Virus record (IMG/VR): IMGVR_UViG_3300044640_000106
Location: 1-37,225 of that record
DNA length: 37,225 nt
Direction: 5' to 3' (one strand)
Source of the DNA: a virus
Shown piece after piece: positions 32,082 to 37,225 of this stretch. Position 1 is the stretch's first letter; every line of letters starts with the position of its first letter. Position numbers and translations under genes: made by a program. The notes under the pieces are model-generated. The model was not told the DNA's origin, searched no databases, and saw nothing but the letters and a program-made list of their open reading frames with translations.

Positions 32082-33043
32082 AAATATTGGTAACTGGTGG
32101 TTTAGGTTTAATTGGTCACAACGTTGTTTATCGGTTGATGCGACAGGGACATAATGTCACTATCGTTGACACACAGACTAACTATGGAATCATTCCACAA
32201 GACGAAATAGATTATCTTATGTCAGAACGAATGAAAAAGATTCATGATCCATCGTTCTACAATATGTGTATCAGTGATCCTAAGTTAGACGGGGTTTTTG
32301 CTTCACATAAGTTTGACCAATTAATTCATATGGCAAGTTTCCCTAGACAAAAAGTTGTCAATGCAAATCCTGCATTAGGGTCACGCACAATGAGTGAAGG
32401 CTTACTTAATCTATGTGAATTGAGTAAGAAGTACAATGTACAAAAGTTTGTCTATATCAGTTCTAGCATGGTATATGGTGACTTTAAAGATGATGTAACA
32501 GAAAACGCTGTATGTAACCCGCAAGGTCAGTATGGCATTATGAAATTAGCAGGAGAATGGCTTGTCAAAGATTACTCGCGCCGAGGTTGTTTTAACCATA
32601 CTATTATTCGTCCTAGTGCTGTATACGGCCCACTTGACGTTGAAGATAGAGTCATTGCAAAATTTATGCTTACTGCTATGCGCGGAGGAGTGCTTAATGT
32701 TAATGGAGCCGGAGAGACCCTCGACTTCACCTACGTTGAAGATGCTGCCGATGGCATAGTTGCAGCCGCACTTAGTGACAACACTAATTTTAATACTTAT
32801 AATATTACAAAGAGTCATAGTCGTACACTACTTGATGCGGCAAACTTAGCAGTAAAGATTGTTGGTAAAGGGTCAATCGAAGTCAGAGGTAAAGACGTTG
32901 ATTTTCCTAGTCGGGGCGCATTAAACATTGATGCCGCACGTAAAGACTTTGGATATAATCCTAAGGTAGACGTAGAAGAAGGATTTGAAAGATATTATGA
33001 GTGGCTTAGTAATTCCCCATTTTGGTCTAGTAAGACAGTATAA
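32078..33043 (+). CDS. NAD-dependent sugar-nucleotide epimerase/dehydratase
   Basis: A 321-residue extended short-chain dehydrogenase. ILVTGGLGLIGHNVVYRL is the GxxGxxG NAD site. FVYISSSMVYGD with S128-S130 and YGIMK (Y152, K156) form the catalytic triad. IIRPSAVYGP and FTYVEDAADGI are typical of sugar-nucleotide epimerases and dehydratases. Substrate specificity cannot be read. It overlaps the DegT gene downstream by 47 bases, so the two probably make an amino sugar in succession: oxidation or dehydration to a keto sugar, then transamination (inference). Confidence 0.88.
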   Translation: MKILVTGGLGLIGHNVVYRLMRQGHNVTIVDTQTNYGIIPQDEIDYLMSERMKKIHDPSFYNMCISDPKLDGVFASHKFDQLIHMASFPRQKVVNANPALGSRTMSEGLLNLCELSKKYNVQKFVYISSSMVYGDFKDDVTENAVCNPQGQYGIMKLAGEWLVKDYSRRGCFNHTIIRPSAVYGPLDVEDRVIAKFMLTAMRGGVLNVNGAGETLDFTYVEDAADGIVAAALSDNTNFNTYNITKSHSRTLLDAANLAVKIVGKGSIEVRGKDVDFPSRGALNIDAARKDFGYNPKVDVEEGFERYYEWLSNSPFWSSKTV

Positions 33044-34064
33044 AAATTTACGTGAAGAATTACTACTGGCTACCGATGAGGTTCTTAAGACAGGATGCTT
33101 AGTCAATGGCCCTCAAACATTTAAATTTGAAGATTGGCTAAGAAAAGAAACTCGTACTTGGTACGCTACCGTAGTTCATAGTGGCACACAGGCATTAGAA
33201 ATAATGGCCCGCTATGAGAAATCAAAACATGCTCCTGCTATTTCATTCAATCATCCTCCTCCCCGTGTAGTAGTACCCAACATAACATATCCAGCAACAC
33301 TTAACGCATTTATCAATGCAGGTTGGGATGTTAAGATCGGTGATACTGATAAGAATGGTCTATTAAATTTAAGTGAAAATGTTTTCGATTACAAATGTTT
33401 TGTGGGCTTATATGGTGGAACTACAGACAAAGAATTAACTAGTAAAGTTTTCGTAGATGGCGCACAGCATTGGTTAGTTGCTGATAGTAACGTTGGCATG
33501 GGAATGGCGATTAGTTTTGACCCTACTAAAAACTTAAACGCTAGTGGCAACGGCGGTGCTATTGTAACAAATGATGAAGACTTGTATCACTATGCAGTGA
33601 ACTACAAGAACAATAGCAAGCCAATGGAGCATATGTATACTGGTACTAACAGCAAAATGAGCGAATTAGATTGCGCACATTTATTAGTACGTAGCAAATA
33701 TATTCATGCATGGCAAGAACGTAGAAAGCAAATCAGAGAATACTATATCGAACGTTTTAAGGATTTGCCTATTCGTTGTCTAAGTGACGGATTTATTAAA
33801 CATGCGGATCAAAAGTTTGTAATCTATACTAAGGATCGTGATAGACTACATGGCAATATGATTGTTGATGGAATTGAGACCAAGATTCACTATGAAAAAA
33901 CACTAAGTGAACTAATGGTTACACGTAATATGGAAACACCCGACATGATTAGTACTAGTTTAATGCTATCTAAGGGTGTATTAAGTCTTCCTATGTATCC
34001 AGAATTAACTGATAGCGAAATAGAAACTATAACGGAAAAGATTAGGAATTTTTATACTAAATAG
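32997..34064 (+). CDS. DegT/DnrJ/EryC1 aminotransferase
   Basis: A 355-residue PLP aminotransferase of full family length. HSGTQALEIM is the cofactor phosphate segment, VFVDGAQHW carries D154, and SFDPTKNLNASGNGGAIVTND the Schiff-base K178. The C-terminal small domain is present. It probably transfers an amino group to the keto sugar made with the upstream epimerase-like enzyme. The start at 32997 (ATG, with AAGGA 13 bases upstream) is chosen; a TTG 4 codons earlier is possible. It is the complete counterpart of the reduced version at 2709. Confidence 0.88.
   Translation: MSGLVIPHFGLVRQYKNLREELLLATDEVLKTGCLVNGPQTFKFEDWLRKETRTWYATVVHSGTQALEIMARYEKSKHAPAISFNHPPPRVVVPNITYPATLNAFINAGWDVKIGDTDKNGLLNLSENVFDYKCFVGLYGGTTDKELTSKVFVDGAQHWLVADSNVGMGMAISFDPTKNLNASGNGGAIVTNDEDLYHYAVNYKNNSKPMEHMYTGTNSKMSELDCAHLLVRSKYIHAWQERRKQIREYYIERFKDLPIRCLSDGFIKHADQKFVIYTKDRDRLHGNMIVDGIETKIHYEKTLSELMVTRNMETPDMISTSLMLSKGVLSLPMYPELTDSEIETITEKIRNFYTK
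34058..34063 (+). promoter_or_regulatory. Candidate late box before the spanin pair
   Basis: ACTAAATAG ends 9 bases before the ATG at 34072 and overlaps the stop of the previous gene. Predicted start near 34069, leaving a leader of about 3 bases. No Shine-Dalgarno. Confidence 0.4.
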
Positions 34065-34071
34065 TATCACT

Positions 34072-34563
34072 ATGTGGATACTATCATTTTTTCCGGACTT
34101 ATTAGTCCATCTCATCGTTGCCTTAGGGGCGTTACTATTTCTTGCGGCAACCTTCTTAGGAATGTTTCCCATCGTCAATACGTATAAAACACCCGCACAA
34201 ATTGTAGGGGTAATCGTTCTAGTATGGGGATTATATCTAGAAGGTGGTCTAGCGTACAAAGATAAACTTGCCATAGAAGTAGCAGAACTTGAAATAAAAC
34301 TCGCTAACGCAGAAGCAAAATCACAAGAAACTAACACTAAAATCGTTGAAAAGATTGTTAAAGATACTAGAGTGATTCGTCAAAAAGGTGATGATATCAT
34401 CAGATACGTTGATAAAGAAATTGTCAAGTACGATACTCAATGTGTTATTCCTGAAGATGTAATTAGAGTTTATAACGAAGCAGCCACATTAGGTACTGCT
34501 ACTGATCTCAAAGAAGATAAAAAAGAGCATAAGATGTTATTGCCTCCGAGGGTTTCACAATGA
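34072..34563 (+). CDS. i-spanin-like protein (Rz type)
   Basis: A 163-residue membrane protein. Two hydrophobic spans at about 8-32 and 42-60 (LLVHLIVALGALLFLAATF; AQIVGVIVLVWGLYLEGG) precede a charged coiled-coil region (KLAIEVAELEIKLANAEAKSQ, KIVEKIVKDTRVIRQKGDD) with one Cys (about 123). Together with the lipoprotein gene that follows in an ATGA overlap, this is the architecture of an inner-membrane spanin, which fuses the two membranes in the last step of lysis. Classical i-spanins have one N-terminal span; two is a variation. No holin or endolysin is seen in the window. Confidence 0.75.
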   Translation: MWILSFFPDLLVHLIVALGALLFLAATFLGMFPIVNTYKTPAQIVGVIVLVWGLYLEGGLAYKDKLAIEVAELEIKLANAEAKSQETNTKIVEKIVKDTRVIRQKGDDIIRYVDKEIVKYDTQCVIPEDVIRVYNEAATLGTATDLKEDKKEHKMLLPPRVSQ

Positions 34564-34829
34564 AGAAATTAATCCTCATTTCATGCTTTGTACTAGCAGG
34601 ATGCGCAACTACCGCAGTTCCTGTAGCCCCTAAATTTCCCACTGCCCCTGACACACTACTTGAGGGTTGTCCACCGCTTCAAACACTCCCTGAGGGTGCT
34701 AAATTAAGCGATTTAATGCGTACTGACGTTAAAAACATGGTTCAGTATCATGAATGCTCACGTAAAAATAAAGCGTGGGTAGAGTGGTTTAATACTCAAA
34801 AACAACTATTTGAGCAGGTCACTAAGTAA
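34560..34829 (+). CDS. o-spanin-like outer-membrane lipoprotein (Rz1 type)
   Basis: An 89-residue lipoprotein. MKKLILISCFVLAGC is a type II signal peptide with lipobox LAGC (C15). A Pro-rich segment follows (TTAVPVAPKFPTAPDTL), as in Rz1 proteins. The remainder contains two Cys (about 39 and 62) and an amphipathic helix. It overlaps the i-spanin gene by ATGA, giving the separated-overlapping spanin arrangement. It shows the host has an outer membrane. Confidence 0.82.
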   Translation: MKKLILISCFVLAGCATTAVPVAPKFPTAPDTLLEGCPPLQTLPEGAKLSDLMRTDVKNMVQYHECSRKNKAWVEWFNTQKQLFEQVTK

Positions 34830-34846
34830 CACTTGGGCTTCTGATT

Positions 34847-34854
34847 GATAAATA
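34847..34854 (+). promoter_or_regulatory. Late promoter GATAAATACTATAT of the structural gene
   Basis: GATAAATA followed by CTATAT, the same as at 23146. Predicted start near 34860, then a leader with GGAAG (34866-34870) before ATG 34878. Confidence 0.7.
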
Positions 34855-34877
34855 CTATATAACGACGGAAGATTTCT

Positions 34878-35411
34878 ATGGCCACACAACAAATTATTAA
34901 CATAGGTGCACTACCAAATGACGGTGAAGGCGATCCGTTACGTGTAGCCTTTGGGAAGATTAATAATAACTTCTCTAATCTTTTCTCAACTTTTGTTAAT
35001 ACTAGTAATACATACACTACTGGAAATACGGTAGGACAAGTACTATTTGAAACTCCTGCAAATGCATTCACCCAAGGTCAATTCTATATTCGTTCGAACG
35101 ATCCAGGTACGAATGACAGCCAAGCCAGTCAACTTTATGCACAGATTAATCCAGCAGGTACTGATGTTAAGTTCACTTGCTATGGAACAACATTCTTTGG
35201 AAATGCATTAGCACGTTTTGATATGGACGTATTGAGTGGTAATGTACGTATTCTATGTGATCCTCTTATTACCAATTCAGTATTTCATTTTATCTCTTCA
35301 CAAATTATGTTCCAGGGTGATCCTATTCCCGGTCTAGACATTCAGTTAGACGGCTTTGTTGACTCAGTTATGTCAACCGAAGATGATTATGTTATGGAAA
35401 CTGAACAGTAA
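34878..35411 (+). CDS. Virion structural protein (baseplate/fibre type)
   Basis: A 177-residue protein. The N-terminus, INIGALPNDGEGDPLRVAFGKINNNFSNLF, is a motif I recall from baseplate wedge or fibre proteins of T4-like phages, where it may anchor to the virion. The rest is Thr/Asn/Phe-rich and predicted all-beta, without signal peptide. It has a late promoter. Three small putative capsid-targeted genes follow. The exact place in the virion is unknown. Confidence 0.65.
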   Translation: MATQQIINIGALPNDGEGDPLRVAFGKINNNFSNLFSTFVNTSNTYTTGNTVGQVLFETPANAFTQGQFYIRSNDPGTNDSQASQLYAQINPAGTDVKFTCYGTTFFGNALARFDMDVLSGNVRILCDPLITNSVFHFISSQIMFQGDPIPGLDIQLDGFVDSVMSTEDDYVMETEQ

Positions 35412-35412
35412 G

Positions 35413-35817
35413 ATGAGAGCAAGAGAATTTATTACCGAGCAACGGTTAGATCAAGTCCACGATGGTCTTGATGTAGCATCTATGGCTCTTCCCAACACGT
35501 ATGTTATTCCAGAGTTAAAGAACAATGACTTCTATGATTTATATCGTTTTGGTGTAGCAATTGCCGCAGTACGAGGCGAAAGTGGTACCGACAATGTGCA
35601 AAATGGTTATAAGCCTGATTTCAATGCAGAAAGCAGTTGGGGCGAACACCAAGTAGTATCCTCAGAGTTTGACAAAGATATTGGTAAAACAATTGACCAA
35701 GCATTGAAGAAAGTAGGCAAGTCCGGCAAAAAACAAGTAAGCACTCCTGGAAGTGATGAGATGGGTGATACATTAACTCAGTCACCTATAAGAGGATTTA
35801 AAGGATATAAGAAATGA
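35413..35817 (+). CDS. Putative capsid-targeted internal protein 1
   Basis: 134 residues starting MRAREFITEQ, close to the T4 capsid-targeting sequence MKTYQEFIAEA of internal proteins, with a matching gp21-type protease site (I-T-E, cut after residue 9). The body has YDLYRFGVAIAAVRGESG and SAWGE-like SSWGEHQVV. The C-terminus is FKGYKK, shared by all three genes. It starts 1 base after the upstream stop. In T4 such proteins are packed in the prohead and injected with DNA. The role of the C-terminal FKGYKK is unknown. Confidence 0.6.
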   Translation: MRAREFITEQRLDQVHDGLDVASMALPNTYVIPELKNNDFYDLYRFGVAIAAVRGESGTDNVQNGYKPDFNAESSWGEHQVVSSEFDKDIGKTIDQALKKVGKSGKKQVSTPGSDEMGDTLTQSPIRGFKGYKK

Positions 35818-36185
35818 GATTTCATGAATTTATGTCCGAAAATAAAACGGCTAAGATAACTAAACGCAATTCGTATGCGTCTAAGGGTCTACACAAGTTT
35901 CGTGATCCACAAGGTTATGACCGCACTTATGAATTAAATCGTATCATGATGGCTGTGGCATGCACCGACGGTGACATTGACCCGGTTTTAGATAAAGAAA
36001 GTTGGGCAGGAAGATTTAATACTGCACATCCATATAGTGAATTAGAACAAAGAATGCTTGCAAAAGCATATAAGGCTGTGGGTTCAGAAATTTATGATTT
36101 AAATCACGGTGACTTAAACAGCACTGAACTAGATAGCACTAATAAAGTAAGCCCATTTAAGCCCTTCAAAGGCTATAAGAAATGA
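35814..36185 (+). CDS. Putative capsid-targeted internal protein 2
   Basis: 123 residues starting MRFHEFMSENK, with a candidate cut after M-S-E (residue 9). The core, TYELNRIMMAVACTDGD...WAGRFNTAHPYSELEQRMLAKAYKAVG, is clearly paralogous to the third gene and more weakly to the first. It ends PFKPFKGYKK. It overlaps both neighbours by ATGA. The M in place of I/L at the cleavage site is a mild deviation from the T4 rule. Confidence 0.6.
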   Translation: MRFHEFMSENKTAKITKRNSYASKGLHKFRDPQGYDRTYELNRIMMAVACTDGDIDPVLDKESWAGRFNTAHPYSELEQRMLAKAYKAVGSEIYDLNHGDLNSTELDSTNKVSPFKPFKGYKK

Positions 36186-36556
36186 GAGCATGGGAATTCA
36201 TAACTGAGGGGAAAAAAATTCCCGGTTCCCCTCAGCATCACAGTGGTCCTTTAACTGGTCTGCATCGATTTAGTGATAGTACATATGATCGATATTATTT
36301 ACTAAATCGAGTAATGATGGCTGCCGCCAGTACTGACGGTAAAACACCTCCAGATATGGATAGTGACAGTTGGGCCTCTCGTTATAATATAGCACACCCT
36401 TATACCAAAGTAGACCAAGAAAAACTAAGGTTAGCATATCAGGCTGCAGGCGTAAAAAAGTTTGATGACCTTACAGACGGAGACATATCTAGTACAGAAG
36501 TTTCCGGAGCAAATATTATTAGCCCAGTTAAGCCCTTTAAGGGCTATAAAAAATAA
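36182..36556 (+). CDS. Putative capsid-targeted internal protein 3
   Basis: 124 residues starting MRAWEFITEGK, with I-T-E before a candidate cut after residue 9. The core, YYLLNRVMMAAASTDGK...WASRYNIAHPYTKVDQEKLRLAYQAAG, aligns over its full length with protein 2. It ends VKPFKGYKK. The DNA at its end (AGCCCTT-T-AAGGGCT) forms a 7-bp hairpin without a T-tract. It is the last of three tandem duplicates. Confidence 0.6.
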   Translation: MRAWEFITEGKKIPGSPQHHSGPLTGLHRFSDSTYDRYYLLNRVMMAAASTDGKTPPDMDSDSWASRYNIAHPYTKVDQEKLRLAYQAAGVKKFDDLTDGDISSTEVSGANIISPVKPFKGYKK

Positions 36557-36576
36557 TTTGCAAGCATTCTAGGTGA

Positions 36577-36599
36577 CTAAGTATTATTATAATATTTAG
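36577..36599 (+). promoter_or_regulatory. Inverted repeat over the promoter and RBS of the last gene
   Basis: CTAAGTATTA-TTA-TAATATTTAG: a 10-bp dyad with one G-U pair as RNA. It overlaps TATAAT (36588-36593) and its 3' end enters the RBS AGGA (36598-36601). Either a repressor operator or an RNA hairpin that hides the ribosome site is possible. Confidence 0.4.
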
Positions 36600-36607
36600 G
36601 AATACGA

Positions 36608-37225
36608 ATGCAAAACTTAATAGACATTAACAACACCCTCGACTTAATCAAACTCAAGTTCTATAATGAATGGCTATACACAGCACACATTTATGATGAG
36701 GGTGACAGTCAATTTCACAAAGATTTAACTAAACAGGTTGTAGAAACCTACATTGATCCTATTAAACTTCCAAAAGACGCACATATTCTTGATTTGGGTT
36801 GTGGCCCCGGCTACTTCCTAGATCAAATGAAAGAACGTGAATACACTAACGTGCATGGTGTAACATTAAGCCCGGGTGATATCAAGATTTGTGAAGATAA
36901 GGGTCATAACATTAAAAAGTATGACTTGAGTTTTTTGCCTCAGCGTGATGGTTACTATGATGAATCAGTTGACTTCATCTTTTTACGTCACGCATTGGAG
37001 CATAGCCCATATCCTATCTTCTCATTGATGGAATACAACCGTATATTGAAGCAAGGTTCAAAGATTTATATTGAAGTACCTGCTCCTGATTGTGATCGCA
37101 AGCATGAATACAATCCAAATCATTATAGCATTTTGGGTTCTAATCAGTTAGCCGCATTGCTTCAGCGTACTGGTTTTGACATTGATGCGTTCAATAACTT
37201 AGAGTTTGATTTGAATGTCCCGTCA
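36608..37225 (+). CDS. Type 11 SAM methyltransferase, 3' truncated by window end
   Basis: 206 residues are visible. HILDLGCGPGYFLDQM is motif I (about 60-75), and DESVDFIFLRHALEHSPYPIFSL is the post-II/motif II region typical of the UbiE/type 11 family. ILKQGSKIYIEVPAPD is motif III. GSNQLAALLQRTGFDI continues the fold. Substrates of such phage enzymes are often sugars or other small molecules. AGGA lies 6 bases before ATG 36608. The frame is still open at the last base, so the C-terminus is missing. Confidence 0.8.
   Translation, partial: MQNLIDINNTLDLIKLKFYNEWLYTAHIYDEGDSQFHKDLTKQVVETYIDPIKLPKDAHILDLGCGPGYFLDQMKEREYTNVHGVTLSPGDIKICEDKGHNIKKYDLSFLPQRDGYYDESVDFIFLRHALEHSPYPIFSLMEYNRILKQGSKIYIEVPAPDCDRKHEYNPNHYSILGSNQLAALLQRTGFDIDAFNNLEFDLNVPS

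Overview
The window is an AT-rich, densely packed stretch of a tailed phage genome. Every supportable gene is on the + strand, and neighbours are often joined by ATGA or TAATG overlaps. It looks T4-like: TATAAATA-type late promoter motifs, a two-gene spanin pair, a folA-thyA pair, a baseplate/fibre-type protein, and three small tandem proteins whose N-termini resemble T4 capsid-targeting sequences. The host is probably a Gram-negative alphaproteobacterium. The evidence is a circularly permuted (two-piece) tmRNA gene with an ANDN-type tag, an LpxH-like lipid A enzyme, and an outer-membrane spanin lipoprotein. A marine origin is likely from the family repertoire but is not proven here.

Layout. 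1-363 is the end of a methyltransferase gene. 418-10451 is one translationally coupled cassette: B12-type radical SAM protein, compact DegT-type aminotransferase, PRMT-like methyltransferase, glycine/inosamine-type amidinotransferase, two related glycosyltransferase-like proteins (one fused to a 2-oxoglutarate hydroxylase), SGNH-like esterase, a 34-residue peptide and a NodU/TobZ-type carbamoyltransferase. 10460-16789 encodes a 2109-residue tandem-repeat protein with an exact 269-residue higher-order period and a glycosyltransferase-like C-terminus. 16833-19633 holds a DNA methyltransferase, two small membrane or secreted proteins and a third glycosyltransferase-like gene. 19638-19979 is the permuted tmRNA with its terminator. 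20003-22605 holds an LpxH-like phosphatase, a small basic peptide, a GT2 glycosyltransferase and a DUF4214 surface-type protein. 22662-25149 holds a second oxygenase, a nucleotidyltransferase-like protein and two small genes. 25219-29235 holds a MoxR ATPase, a metallopeptidase-VWA partner and small conserved phage genes. 29302-34064 is a coupled operon with folA, thyA, a sugar-nucleotide epimerase and a second DegT aminotransferase. 34072-36556 is lysis and virion genes. 36608 to the end is a truncated methyltransferase.

How the parts may work together (inference). The cassette combines amine installation, amidino transfer, possible guanidino N-methylation, O-carbamoylation and glycosyl transfer, a combination reminiscent of aminocyclitol antibiotic pathways. 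It could make a guanidinylated, carbamoylated sugar or cyclitol decoration for the virion, phage DNA or host surface. The epimerase/aminotransferase pair, GT2 and LpxH-like enzyme would fit surface remodelling.

Two regulatory patterns recur. One is a set of host-type promoters with 17-base spacers and similar sequence just after the -35 box. The other is promoters placed so that the predicted first transcribed base is at or within a base or two of the ATG, implying leaderless mRNAs for at least six genes. The tmRNA, the guanidino/carbamoyl cassette, the 807-base higher-order repeat and the predicted capsid-targeted trio are the most unusual features.
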